A stretch of DNA of 64,000 nucleotides from Variovorax sp037204085 (GCF_037204085.1 NZ_JBBCBW010000027.1:9027-73026); one strand, 5' to 3'; positions 44,993 through 54,320 are shown, counted from the first letter of the stretch. Translations and numbers: made by a program. The notes: generated by a model from the letters alone, not told the origin.

Positions 44993-45004
44993 TCAATCGA
45001 TTGA
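44993..45004. promoter_or_regulatory. Palindrome between the MFS and LysR genes
   Basis: TCAATCGATTGA is a perfect 12-bp palindrome placed 8 nt before the LysR start in a divergent promoter of only 49 nt. Its position fits a LysR autoregulatory site, although the T-N11-A motif of the family is not clear. Confidence 0.45.
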
Positions 45005-45011
45005 GAAGATC

Positions 45012-46037
45012 ATGCTGGACATCCTCACGCTGAGCCAGATGCAGATGTTCGTCGCCGTGGCGGACGCCGGGAGTTTTCGCGCCGGTGCCGCGCGGCTGCA
45101 CCGCGTGCAGTCGGCCGTGAGCCATGCCATCGCCAATCTCGAAGAGCAGCTCCAGGTGCGGCTCTTCGACCGTTCCGGCCACAAGCCCGTGCTCACGCCC
45201 ACGGGCAAGGCGCTGCTTGGCGACGTAAGGGTCATCCTGTCGAAGGTCGAGGCGTTGCGCTCGCGCGCGCAGGGGGTCGAGCAAGGCATCGAGCTGGGCC
45301 TGGCGATAGCGGTCGACACGCTTTTTCCGCCTGATCTTCTGGCCAGCGCGCTGCGCGGCATGCATGCGGTCTATCCGAGCATTGCCATCCGCGTGGAATA
45401 CAGCTCGATGGGCGGCACCATCGATGCATTGAGTTCGGGACGGTGCGATCTGGCCATTGCGGCCTTCGGCCATGCCGAAGAAAAAATCAGCCGCGAGTTC
45501 CTGATGGTGCTGCATACGCTGGCGGTAGCGGCGCCTTCCCATGCGCTGGCCGTCCATGCGCGGCAACGCGGCGCCAAAGGCCTGGACACCGCCGCGGCGG
45601 AGCACGTGCAAATCGTGGTGGAAGACCCGAGCACGCTCAGCCAGGGCTACGACATCGACGTGCTTTCGCCTTCGACCTGGCGCGTGACCGACATGTACGC
45701 CAAGCTTGCGTTGCTGCGCGCGGGCCTGGGGTGGGGAAAGATGCCCTCATGGCTCGTGGCGGACGACCTGGCCGCCGGAACGCTGGTGCAATTGCCGGTA
45801 AGCCGCATCGGCCCTGAAGGCGCAACCAGCCAGCAGTGCCACTTTTGCCACCGTGCCGACAAGACACTGGGCGCAGGCGCCGCGCTGCTGCGCGAGTGCC
45901 TCATGGCGGAAGCGAAAGCGGCGACGCCCGGCGGCGGCGCCGCATCAGCATTTCCACGAGCTCGAAAATCCCCTCGCTCAGCAGCGCCAGCGCCGCGGCC
46001 GGCAGCGCCCCGGCCAAGAGCAGCTCGCGGTCGTTGA
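45012..46037 (+). CDS. LysR-family regulator with an extended C-terminus
   Basis: The 341-residue protein has the LysR N-terminal winged helix (MQMFVAVADAGSFRAGAARLHRVQSAVSHAIANLE) and the periplasmic-binding-protein-like effector domain (SSGRCDLAIAAFG, GLGWGKMPSWL). Family members are usually about 300 residues. Here the last 45 or so (after LRECLMAEAKAA) are Ala, Pro and Arg-rich and are read across the 3' end of the opposite-strand transporter gene. That tail looks like read-through rather than a domain. Control of the divergent MFS gene is likely. Confidence 0.85.
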   Translation: MLDILTLSQMQMFVAVADAGSFRAGAARLHRVQSAVSHAIANLEEQLQVRLFDRSGHKPVLTPTGKALLGDVRVILSKVEALRSRAQGVEQGIELGLAIAVDTLFPPDLLASALRGMHAVYPSIAIRVEYSSMGGTIDALSSGRCDLAIAAFGHAEEKISREFLMVLHTLAVAAPSHALAVHARQRGAKGLDTAAAEHVQIVVEDPSTLSQGYDIDVLSPSTWRVTDMYAKLALLRAGLGWGKMPSWLVADDLAAGTLVQLPVSRIGPEGATSQQCHFCHRADKTLGAGAALLRECLMAEAKAATPGGGAASAFPRARKSPRSAAPAPRPAAPRPRAARGR

Positions 46038-47454
46038 GCGCCAGCCCGGTCACGATGCGCTCGCCGAATCCGCCAGCGCCGATGAACGCCGCAATGGTCG
46101 CCGTGCCGATGGCAATGGCCGTGGCCGTTCGAATGCCAGCCAGCAGCGTGGGCAATGCAAGCGGCAGCAGCACCAGCCGCAGGCTCTGCGGCGGTGTCAT
46201 GCCAAGGGCGGTACCCGCCAGGCGCAGGCCGTTCGGCACTTCGGCCAGGCCGGTGACCGTGTTGCGCATGATCGGCAGCAGCGAATAGAGCGTGAGCGCA
46301 ATCAATGCCGGCAGCGCACCGATGGCGCCGAGCAGCGAGATCAGCACCGCAAGCAGTGCCAGCGATGGCACGGTCTGCAAAATGCTCGCAATACCCAGCA
46401 CCGCCGCGCGCAGCCGCACATGCGAAAACACCAGGATCGCGAGCGGCACGCCGATCAGGATCGCGACGCCTACAGACACCGCCACCAGCACCAGGTGCTG
46501 CCGCGTGAGCTGCCAGAGGTCGGGCCCGAACAGCTTGGCGGTGAAGCCGCGTTTGGTTTCCCTTGGCTGGGCCTTGCCGTTGTTGCCGGCGCCGGCCAGG
46601 AAGTCGCGCGCAATCGCATCGAAGGGCACGCTCTGCAGCTCGGCGCGCGCGTTCATCGCAATCATCGCGCGCTCGTCGATGCGGCCTTCGAGCGCGTGCA
46701 GCGCGGCCCATGCCTTGGGCAGCCGCGCAGGCAGGTCGAGCCGGTACAGCAGCACGGCGTCGTAGCGCGGAAAGTACTTCTTGTCGTCTTCGAGCACGCG
46801 CAGGCCCAAGTGGTCGATCTTGGCGTCGGTGGTGTAGATGTCGATCGCATCGATCTGCTTCGCGGCCACGGCTTCGTAGGCCAGGCCGTGGTCGAGGCCG
46901 GTCGGTGTCTGCGTGAAGCCGTAGCGTGCTGCAAGTCCCTTCCAGCCGTCGGCGCGGCCGATGAACTCGTTCGACAGGCCGAGCTTGAGTTCGGGGTGGC
47001 GCGCCAGGTCGCTCAGCGTGCGCAGGCCGAGCCGTTCGGCATCGGCTGCGCGCACCGCCAGCGCATAGCCGTCGTTGAAGCCCAGCGGAACGGCCACGCC
47101 CAGGCCCAACGGCGCCAGCGCCGCATTCATGGCTTCGCGCGTGTCGGCCGGCGAGCCCTTCAGGATTTCGAGCGCAATGGTGCCGGTGTATTCGGCATAC
47201 ACGTCGATGGCACCCGAACGCAGCGCCTCGTAGACGATGGCGGTGTTGCCCAGGCCCTGGCGCACCACGGGCGGCGATGCGGTGTGCGGCGCCGCCGTCT
47301 GCGCGAGCAGCTCGGCCAGGATGTACGACTCCGTGAAGCGCTTGGAGCCGACGCGCAGCGTGCCGTCGGCCGGCTGCGCCGATGCGGTGGCGCCGAGCCA
47401 GGCCAGGGTGAACAACAGCCAGGCGGTGCGCAGGATGCGGTGGGGCAGGTGCAT
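45901..47454 (-). CDS. Substrate-binding/permease fusion of the betaine-choline ABC transporter family
   Basis: The 517-residue protein starts with a signal peptide (RTAWLLFTLAWLGATASA), then a type-F binding domain of the OpuCC/ProX kind (LRVGSKRFTESYILAELLAQ, EYTGTIALEIL) to about residue 290. It ends with a five- to six-helix ProW-type permease (QTVPSLALLAVLISLLGAIG, the EAA-like GTALGMTPPQSLR, GAGGFGERIVTG). In the well-known OpuABC and BusAB fusions the permease comes first; here the binding domain leads. No ATPase gene lies next to it. Its 3' end overlaps the LysR gene by 137 nt in antisense. Confidence 0.85.
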   Translation of the reverse strand: MHLPHRILRTAWLLFTLAWLGATASAQPADGTLRVGSKRFTESYILAELLAQTAAPHTASPPVVRQGLGNTAIVYEALRSGAIDVYAEYTGTIALEILKGSPADTREAMNAALAPLGLGVAVPLGFNDGYALAVRAADAERLGLRTLSDLARHPELKLGLSNEFIGRADGWKGLAARYGFTQTPTGLDHGLAYEAVAAKQIDAIDIYTTDAKIDHLGLRVLEDDKKYFPRYDAVLLYRLDLPARLPKAWAALHALEGRIDERAMIAMNARAELQSVPFDAIARDFLAGAGNNGKAQPRETKRGFTAKLFGPDLWQLTRQHLVLVAVSVGVAILIGVPLAILVFSHVRLRAAVLGIASILQTVPSLALLAVLISLLGAIGALPALIALTLYSLLPIMRNTVTGLAEVPNGLRLAGTALGMTPPQSLRLVLLPLALPTLLAGIRTATAIAIGTATIAAFIGAGGFGERIVTGLALNDRELLLAGALPAAALALLSEGIFELVEMLMRRRRRASPLSLPP

Positions 47455-47568
47455 CGGGGGCCAGTGTATAGAGATCGAAGGCGGCCAGGGTGCACCCGCC
47501 AATCTCCTACAAACCTTGGTGCGGGCAACCGATGCTTTGTAGAGGCGGGCTCATCCATAGTGGCTGCC

Positions 47569-48621
47569 ATGAACAAGAAAACCCATCTCTTGCCCGGCCC
47601 TGACGTTCACGGCCTGCGCGAGCTCCCCGGGCTGCGGGTGGAGGGCTACAGCCTGCAGTTGCGCGACAAGGACGGCTTTGTGGGCGACCAGGCCAGCCAG
47701 ACCGCGTTTCGGGAACTGCTCGAGCGCTGGCGCAAGCGCCGCCGCAAGACAGGCACCGACCCGCTCGGCAAGGAGCACTCGCGCGACCTCAGCAAGAAGC
47801 AGCTCGACCGCGTGCTGCAAAAGACCTCGGCCGCCGGCGACCTGATGCATGGCGCCATCGAGGAATTTGCCGAGGAGCTGGCCTTCGTGATCCAGCGCTT
47901 CACGCGGCAGCCTTCATGGAAGAAGGTGGAGCGCATCGTGGTGGGCGGCGGCTTCATCGAAAGCGACGTGGGCGAGCGCGCCATTCTGCAAACGGCAGCC
48001 ATTCTTGAGGACATGGGTGTGCACGTTCAGCTTGGCCGGCTGTCGCACGATGTGGACGACGGCGGCCTGATCGGCTGGGTGCACCTGACCCCGCGCGCCA
48101 TGCTGAAGAAGCACGACGCCATTTTGGCTGTGGACATCGGCGGCACCAACGTGCGCTGCGGCATCGTGAAGACGCGCCGGAGCAAGGCCTCGGACCTGTC
48201 GCAGGCCAAGGTGGTGCGCAGGGAGAAGTGGCGCCATGCGGACGAAGGCCCGAACCGCACCGACATGGTCGAGCGCATCGCGCTCATGCTCGAGGACATG
48301 GTTCGCTATTGCGAGCGCAAGGACATCCGCCTCGCGCCCTTCATCGGCATTGCGTGCCCGGGCCTGATTCGCAAGGACGGCTCGATCGAGCGCGGAACGC
48401 AGAACCTGCCGGGCGACTGGCAGAGCCGCGCATTTCACCTGCCCAGCGCGCTGTGGCGCCGTATGCCGATGATCGGCTCCGGCCCCACGCTCATCCTGAT
48501 GCACAACGACGCGGTGGTGCAGGGGCTGAGCGAGTTGCCGTTCATGCGCGACGTCTCCCACTGGGGCGTGCTGACCATCGGCACCGGCCTGGGCAACGCG
48601 AGCTTCACCAATACCTTCTAG
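47569..48621 (+). CDS. ROK-family sugar-kinase-like protein with permuted motif order
   Basis: The 350-residue protein carries all the ROK/ASKHA landmarks but in rotated order. The adenosine-site GGG (VERIVVGGGF, 126-128) comes first. Then come phosphate-1 DIGGTN (189-194), ACPGLI (262-267), QNLPGDW (279-285), the catalytic-Asp motif HNDAVV (312-317) and phosphate-2 IGTGLG (337-342), after which the protein ends. In ordinary ROK kinases DIGGT is N-terminal and GGG lies near the end. The usual Zn-binding C-x-C-G-x2-G-C motif is absent. Phosphorylation of a sugar is plausible; the substrate is unknown. The stop overlaps that of nodT tail to tail. Confidence 0.82.
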   Translation: MNKKTHLLPGPDVHGLRELPGLRVEGYSLQLRDKDGFVGDQASQTAFRELLERWRKRRRKTGTDPLGKEHSRDLSKKQLDRVLQKTSAAGDLMHGAIEEFAEELAFVIQRFTRQPSWKKVERIVVGGGFIESDVGERAILQTAAILEDMGVHVQLGRLSHDVDDGGLIGWVHLTPRAMLKKHDAILAVDIGGTNVRCGIVKTRRSKASDLSQAKVVRREKWRHADEGPNRTDMVERIALMLEDMVRYCERKDIRLAPFIGIACPGLIRKDGSIERGTQNLPGDWQSRAFHLPSALWRRMPMIGSGPTLILMHNDAVVQGLSELPFMRDVSHWGVLTIGTGLGNASFTNTF

Positions 48622-50189
48622 CCCGGTGCACCGGAAGCGCCGGGTGCGCCCGAAGCGGGCGGAACATTGCCGCCGAGGGCCTTGTAGATGGCCACCAGCC
48701 CCACGGCCAGCCGGCTCGTGCTTTGCGCCTGGTCGCGCCGTGCCTGCAGCAGCGTGCGGCGGGCGTCGAGCTCGACACCGAAATCCGTGAGCCCGTTGGC
48801 ATAGCGCGCATGCGCCAGCGTGAGCGCGTCGCGGCTGTGGCGTTCGCGCTCGGCCAGCTCGGTGTGGCGCTGGCGTTCGGCGGCATAGGCGCTCAGCGCA
48901 GAATCGATTTCGTGCCATGCCTTGAGCACGGTCTGCTGAAAGGCCACCGCGGCTTCCTGCTGCTGCAATTCACGCAGCGTGATTGTGCTCCGGCGCCGGC
49001 CATTGTCGAAGATGGGCAGGCTGATGGAAGGGCCGACATGCCACTGCCGGCTGCCCCATTCGCCAAACCGCTCGCTGCCCACCGATTCGAAACCGAAGCC
49101 CGCGCCCAGTGTCACGCGCGGATAGAGGTCGGCCACCGCCACGCCGATGCGTGCGGTGGCGGCATGCAGCTGCGCCTCCGCCGCGGCAATGTCGGGCCGG
49201 CGGCGCGCCAGGTCGGAGGGCAGGCCCAGGGCCAGTTCGGGCAGGGGCGATGCCTGCAGCGCCTCGGGTGTATCGCTTGCACGGCCGGCATCCGGCGCGG
49301 CGAGTTCGGCGTTCAGCGTGCCGGGCATGGCGCCGGTCAGCAGCGTGATCTGGTTCATGGCCAGCGCCTCCTGCTGCAGCAGCGCCGGAATGCGCGCCTT
49401 CAGTTCGGCCAGTTGCGTGCGCTGCCGCGTCGGATCCAGGTCGGTGACCAGGCCGCCGTTGGCACGCGCCTGCACCAGTTCGAGCGATTCGGCCGCGGCT
49501 GCAATGTCGGCGCGTGCCAGGCGCAACTCGCGCTGCGCACCGCGCAGTTCGAAGTAGTTGCGTGCCACCTCGGCCTGCACGCTGAGCTGCACCTGGCGCA
49601 GCAGCGCCGCCGATGCGCCCGTGTCCGCATCGGCGGCTTCGATGCTGCGGCGGACGCGGCCCCACAGGTCGATTTCCCACGACGCGTCGAAACCCGCCTG
49701 GTAGAGGTTGTAGGGCTCGCTGAGCGTGCGGATCAACTGGTCGCGGTTGGACGCCGACGAACCGAGCGCATCGATCATCCGCGTGGCCGTGCCGGTCTCG
49801 CTTTGCCGCTGCCGGTTGACGCCGGCGCTGGCATTGAGTTGCGGGCCCTGCTGTGCCGCTGCCGCCGTGCGCTGCACGCGGCTTTGCGCAAAGCGCAGGG
49901 CGGCGGTCTGCAGGTCGTGGTTGGCCGCGAGCGCAAGCGCCTGCAGGCGGTCGAGCAGCGGATCGTTGAAGGCTTTCCAGTCGCCGGACGCAATGGCCGT
50001 GGGCGCCGCAGTTCGCTCAGCTCCCAGGAGCGCCGGGGAGCCGCCGTGCCATGCGGACCAATCGGCCGGCGCCTGCGCTTGTGCGGGCCGGTGGTCGGGC
50101 CCCACGGCACAGCCCGCAAGAAGAAGCGCGAGCGCGGAACAGGAGAAGGAGAAGAAGGAGGAGAAGAGGAAGGTTCGTGATGCGGACAT
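48618..50189 (-). CDS. NodT-family outer-membrane efflux lipoprotein
   Basis: The 523-residue protein has a lipoprotein signal with lipobox LLAGC (near residue 27) and the two repeats of the TolC-like NodT/OprM fold, rich in heptad helices (ARADIAAAAESLELVQARANGG, DLARRRPDIAAAEAQLHAA). It forms the outer-membrane channel of a tripartite pump. It is the last gene of the HlyD-ABC operon, 15 nt after a permease gene. The C-terminus ends with GAPGASGAPG. Confidence 0.92.
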   Translation of the reverse strand: MSASRTFLFSSFFSFSCSALALLLAGCAVGPDHRPAQAQAPADWSAWHGGSPALLGAERTAAPTAIASGDWKAFNDPLLDRLQALALAANHDLQTAALRFAQSRVQRTAAAAQQGPQLNASAGVNRQRQSETGTATRMIDALGSSASNRDQLIRTLSEPYNLYQAGFDASWEIDLWGRVRRSIEAADADTGASAALLRQVQLSVQAEVARNYFELRGAQRELRLARADIAAAAESLELVQARANGGLVTDLDPTRQRTQLAELKARIPALLQQEALAMNQITLLTGAMPGTLNAELAAPDAGRASDTPEALQASPLPELALGLPSDLARRRPDIAAAEAQLHAATARIGVAVADLYPRVTLGAGFGFESVGSERFGEWGSRQWHVGPSISLPIFDNGRRRSTITLRELQQQEAAVAFQQTVLKAWHEIDSALSAYAAERQRHTELAERERHSRDALTLAHARYANGLTDFGVELDARRTLLQARRDQAQSTSRLAVGLVAIYKALGGNVPPASGAPGASGAPG

Positions 50190-50204
50190 GCAAGGCTCCC
50201 GGGT

Positions 50205-51323
50205 TCAGGCCAGGCGATGGCGAAACAGCCAGGCTGCCAGCGGCAGCGTGACAAGGGCGATGATCGAAAGCGGAATCAGGTTGTGCCACACCGTGGCCAG
50301 GCCCACGCCCTCCAGGTACACGCGCTGCACCAGGTCGATTGCAAAGCGCAGCGGGTTGGCCATGGTGATCACCTGCAGCACGTGCGGCATGTTGCGCACC
50401 GGCGTGGTCAGGCCCGACAGCAGCATCATCGGCATCAGCAGCACGAAGGTGTAGAGCATGGCCTGCTGCATGTTGGCCGACACCGCCGAGATCGACAGGC
50501 CGATGCCCACGCTGGCGACGGTGAAGAAGATCAGCCCGGTATAGAGCGTGGCCAGCGAGCCCGCCATCGGAATGCCGAACCAGAACAGCGCCACCAGCAA
50601 GATCAGCGTCGACTGCGCAAGGCCGACCAGCACCGGCGGCAGCGCCTTGCCGACCATGATCTCGAGCGGCGACATCGGCGTGACCAGCAGCTGGTCGAAG
50701 GTGCCTTGTTCGCGCTCGCGTGCCACCGATAGCGCGGTGAGCAGCAGCGTCTGCAGCATGCTGAGCGCGGCGATCAGGCCGGGCAGCAGGTTCCAGCGCG
50801 TTTCAAGGTTCGGGTTGAACCATGCGCGCGATTCGATGGTGAGCGGCGCCCCCGGTGCGCCGGCGCGCGTGCGCAGCTGCGCGTTGTAGCGCTCGACCAC
50901 CGATCCCACGTAGCCGGCCGCCGAGCCCGCGGTGTTCGAGTTGCGCGCATCCAGGATCAGCTGGATGGCCGCGGGCTGGCCGGCGCTCAGCCGCTGCTCG
51001 AAGTCGGGTGCGATCTGGATCACCATCAGCGCCTTCTCGGTGTCGATCACCTCGCGGATATCGGCCTGCGTGCGCAGCGTGGCCACGCGATGAAAGACGC
51101 CGGTGCTGTCCAGGTGCGCAATCAGCTCCGTCGACGCACCCGTGCGGCTCTGGTCGAGCAGCGCATAGGGCACGTTCGACAGGTCGTACGTGGCGCCGTA
51201 CCCGAAGATGAGGCTTTGCATGATGGCCGGAACAAACAGGATCACGCGGCTTGCCGGGTCCTTGAGGATCGCGAGCAGCTCCTTGCGGCAGAGGTTGGCA
51301 ACGCGCAGAAGAAAATCGGTCAT
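50205..51323 (-). CDS. ABC-2 type permease (YbhR-like)
   Basis: The 372-residue protein has one N-terminal membrane helix, a large periplasmic domain and a cluster of five C-terminal helices with the ABC-2 signature (VAREREQGTFDQLLVTPMSPLEIMVGK). It resembles YbhR of the E. coli YbhGFSR exporter. It pairs with the permease encoded 15 nt upstream to form the membrane pore for the dual-ATPase subunit. Substrates of such systems include antibiotics and other xenobiotics. Confidence 0.9.
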   Translation of the reverse strand: MTDFLLRVANLCRKELLAILKDPASRVILFVPAIMQSLIFGYGATYDLSNVPYALLDQSRTGASTELIAHLDSTGVFHRVATLRTQADIREVIDTEKALMVIQIAPDFEQRLSAGQPAAIQLILDARNSNTAGSAAGYVGSVVERYNAQLRTRAGAPGAPLTIESRAWFNPNLETRWNLLPGLIAALSMLQTLLLTALSVAREREQGTFDQLLVTPMSPLEIMVGKALPPVLVGLAQSTLILLVALFWFGIPMAGSLATLYTGLIFFTVASVGIGLSISAVSANMQQAMLYTFVLLMPMMLLSGLTTPVRNMPHVLQVITMANPLRFAIDLVQRVYLEGVGLATVWHNLIPLSIIALVTLPLAAWLFRHRLA

Positions 51324-51338
51324 GGAACGGTCCGTCCT

Positions 51339-52475
51339 TCAGTCGAGGCTCTTGCGCGTGACAGCGCGGGAAAGCAACAGCAGCCCGACCGCATAGGCAA
51401 CAAGGATTGCGCAGTTGCGCCAGATCAGCGGCCAGACGTCGCCCGCGAGGAACAGCGTCTTGATCAGGTCCATGAAGTAGGTGGCCGGCAGCACATGGCC
51501 GATGGCGCGCACCACGGCGGGCACATTGCGCAGGTCGAACAAAAAGCCCGACAGCATCATCGAAGGCATGAAGGTTGCGATCAGCGCCACCTGGCTTGCA
51601 AGAAACTGGTTGCGTGTGACGGACGAGATCACGAGGCCCAGGCTCACTGCCACGATCAGGTAGAGCATCGAACTGAGCACCACCGCCAACAGCGAGCCGA
51701 CCATGGGCACCGCGAACAGGAAGCGCGCGGCCAGCAGGCACAGCACCAACCCCAGCATGCCGACCGCAAAGTACGGAATGATCTTCGCCACCAGTATTTC
51801 CACCGGCCGCACCGGCGTGACGAACAGCGCCTCGAGCGTGCCGCGCTCCCATTCGCGCGCCATGACCAGCGCGGTAAGAAATGCGCCGACCAGCGTCATG
51901 ATGAGCACGATGAGCCCGGGCACCAGGTACCAGGTGCTGGTGTTGGCGGTGTTGAACCACATCCGCTGCTCCACCGTCACGCGGCCCGCGGCGGCTGTGG
52001 CTGCGCCTGCGGTGCCGCCGCCGCGGTCGGCCTGGCGCACGGCCGACTGGCCCAGGGCGCCGCTCACGTAGGCGAGGATGATGGTCGCGCGCCCCGCGTC
52101 GGCGCCGTGCACGATGAGCTGCACGCGCGCGTTGCCCGCGGCCAGCGAGCGCGAAAAGTCGGCCGGCACGCGCACGATGCCGTCGATCTTGCGCTCGCGC
52201 ATCAACGCCTCGGCGTCGTGCATGGAGCCGAGCAGCACGGGCGCGATGGTGGGCGAAAGCTGCAGGCCTGCAATGGCTTCATGCGCCGTGGGCGAGGCGT
52301 CCTCGAGCACCACGCCCACCGGCGCGTTCTTCACGTCGAGCGACATGCCGTATCCGAAGATCAGGATCAGCACCATCGGCAGCAAAATGCCGATGGCCAG
52401 GTTGCTGCGGTCGCGCAGCAGCTGGCGAAACTCCTTGCGCGTGAGAGAGACCAGCCGGGTCCAGAAGCCGCTCAT
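51339..52475 (-). CDS. ABC-2 type permease (YbhS-like)
   Basis: This 378-residue permease has the same design as its neighbour: an N-terminal helix (LAIGILLPMVLILIFGYGMS), an extracytoplasmic domain and the C-terminal helix cluster with MAREWERGTLEALFVTPVRP. It resembles YbhS. Its ATG overlaps the stop of the ATPase gene (ATGA), which indicates translational coupling. Confidence 0.9.
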   Translation of the reverse strand: MSGFWTRLVSLTRKEFRQLLRDRSNLAIGILLPMVLILIFGYGMSLDVKNAPVGVVLEDASPTAHEAIAGLQLSPTIAPVLLGSMHDAEALMRERKIDGIVRVPADFSRSLAAGNARVQLIVHGADAGRATIILAYVSGALGQSAVRQADRGGGTAGAATAAAGRVTVEQRMWFNTANTSTWYLVPGLIVLIMTLVGAFLTALVMAREWERGTLEALFVTPVRPVEILVAKIIPYFAVGMLGLVLCLLAARFLFAVPMVGSLLAVVLSSMLYLIVAVSLGLVISSVTRNQFLASQVALIATFMPSMMLSGFLFDLRNVPAVVRAIGHVLPATYFMDLIKTLFLAGDVWPLIWRNCAILVAYAVGLLLLSRAVTRKSLD

Positions 52476-54295
52476 GCCGCCACCTTCTCGCTTTCCTTCT
52501 TGCTTTCCTGCTCGCTTTTTTTCTGGCGCTCTTCCCGCCGGGCCTTCTCGACGATGCCGATGAACGCCTGTTCCATGTCGATGCGCTGGTCGCCAGGCTC
52601 GCCGTCTAGCGCCTGCACCCGCACCTCCAGCGGGGTGCCGATGGCAAGCACCTTGCCTGCATCCTGGATCACGATGCGGTCGCAGTACTCGGCCTCTTCC
52701 ATGAAATGGGTCGTGATGACGACAGTGGTGCCGCCTTCGGCCAGCGCGGTGATGCGACGCCAGAACTCGCGGCGCGCGAGCGGGTCGGCGCCGCTCGTGG
52801 GCTCGTCGAGAAAGAGAATCTCGGGCTCGTGCAACAGGCCCGTTGCCATGGCAAGGCGCTGCTTGTAGCCGCCGGGCAGCTGCCCGCTGGGCGCGTCGAG
52901 TTCGCCCTGCAGGTCGAACTGGCGCAGCACTGTGTCCATGCGTGCTTGCAGCTTCTGTCCGCGCAGGCCGTAGGCGCCGCCGAAGAACGAGAGGTTCTCG
53001 CGCACCGAAAGATTGCCGTAGAGCGCGAATTTCTGCGACACGTAGCCGATCCGCTGCCGGGCCTGCGCACGCGCATGGCGCAAGTCGACGCCGGCCACGC
53101 GCAGTTGGCCGCCACTTGCGGGCAGCAGGCCGCAGAGCATGCGAAAGGTGGTGGTCTTGCCCGCGCCGTTAGGCCCGAGCAGGCCGAAGATCTCGCCGCG
53201 CCGCACAGAAAAGCTGGTGCTTGCCACGGCCACGAAGTCACCGAAGCGGCGCACCAGGTCTTTCACTTCGATGACTACTTCGCCGGGCTCGCCCGCGGCC
53301 GGTGCAAGCTCGCCCGCCGCCGCCGATTGCTTGATTTCGGCGGCAGGGGCCTGCTGCGTGCGCAGCAGCGTCATGAAGCCGTCTTCGAGCCGGGGCGGCA
53401 CCGGCTCGGCACGGGCGCCGGCCAGCAGCGCCGCAAGCGCGGCGTCGCCGGTGCCGGGCCGGCGGATGAAGCGGACCTCGCCGCCGTGCGGTACGGCATC
53501 GACGATGTCTTGCTGCGCATCGAGCAGGCGGGCCTGCATCAGGCGCGGTGCCTCGCCCGGCGGCGGCGTGGCGACGAAGCACAGGCCCTCGGCGCGGTCG
53601 CGGATCTCGGCCGGCGTGCCCTCTGCGATCAGCTGGCCTTCGCGCAGCACGAACACGTGACTGCAGCGCTCGGCCTCGTCGAGGTACGCGGTGCTCACGA
53701 TGACGGAAAGCTGCTCTTCGTCGACCAGCTGCTGAACGATCTGCCAGAGCTCGCGCCGCGAGAGCGGATCGACGCCCACGGTGGGCTCGTCCAGCAGCAG
53801 CAGGTCGGGCGAGCGCACCAGCGTGCAGGCCAGGCCGAGCTTCTGCTTCATGCCGCCCGAGAGCTTGCCCGCGGGGCGGTCGGTAAAGCGGCCGAGGTCC
53901 GTCATTTCCATCAGCCGCGCATAGCGTTCGCGCCGCTTGGCCGGCGGCACGCCGTGCAGGTCGGCGTACAGGTCGAGGTTCTCCTGCACGCTCAGGTCTT
54001 CGTAAAGGCCGAAGCGCTGGGGCATGTAGCTGATGCGATCCTGCACCGCCTGCGGGTCGGCGGAAACATCGATGCCCAGCACGCGCAGTGCGCCTTCGTC
54101 GGCACGCATCAGGCCGGCCATGAGCCGCAGCAGCGTCGTCTTGCCCGCGCCGTCGGGCCCGACCAGCGCGGTGAGCGTGCCGGCGGGAATTTCGAGCGAC
54201 ACGTCGTTGAGCGCGTGCACGGCCGTCTTCGACGCCTTGACCACAAAGCGCTTGTGCAGCGAGCGTCCGCTGACGGCAAGCTCAGCGCGCAGCAT
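52472..54295 (-). CDS. ABC transporter ATP-binding protein with two ATPase domains (YbhF-like)
   Basis: The 607-residue protein holds two complete nucleotide-binding domains. The first has Walker A GPDGAGKTT (46-54), signature LSGGMKQK and Walker B LLLLDEP. The second has Walker A GPNGAGKTT near residue 376, signature LPGGYKQR and ILFLDEP. A linker of about 100 residues joins them, and the C-terminus is a Lys/Glu-rich tail (KKSEQESKKESEK). This fused design matches YbhF. A 40-bp inverted repeat lies between it and the hlyD-like gene. Confidence 0.93.
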   Translation of the reverse strand: MLRAELAVSGRSLHKRFVVKASKTAVHALNDVSLEIPAGTLTALVGPDGAGKTTLLRLMAGLMRADEGALRVLGIDVSADPQAVQDRISYMPQRFGLYEDLSVQENLDLYADLHGVPPAKRRERYARLMEMTDLGRFTDRPAGKLSGGMKQKLGLACTLVRSPDLLLLDEPTVGVDPLSRRELWQIVQQLVDEEQLSVIVSTAYLDEAERCSHVFVLREGQLIAEGTPAEIRDRAEGLCFVATPPPGEAPRLMQARLLDAQQDIVDAVPHGGEVRFIRRPGTGDAALAALLAGARAEPVPPRLEDGFMTLLRTQQAPAAEIKQSAAAGELAPAAGEPGEVVIEVKDLVRRFGDFVAVASTSFSVRRGEIFGLLGPNGAGKTTTFRMLCGLLPASGGQLRVAGVDLRHARAQARQRIGYVSQKFALYGNLSVRENLSFFGGAYGLRGQKLQARMDTVLRQFDLQGELDAPSGQLPGGYKQRLAMATGLLHEPEILFLDEPTSGADPLARREFWRRITALAEGGTTVVITTHFMEEAEYCDRIVIQDAGKVLAIGTPLEVRVQALDGEPGDQRIDMEQAFIGIVEKARREERQKKSEQESKKESEKVAA

Positions 54296-54320
54296 TCAAC
54301 GTCCCTCCGAGCATGCGGTC

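Noticed and set aside
45853..47568. Long N-terminal extension of the ROK gene
   Set aside because: The extension lies antisense to the ABC fusion gene and is Arg/Gln/His-rich. The ATG at 47569 starts a complete product.
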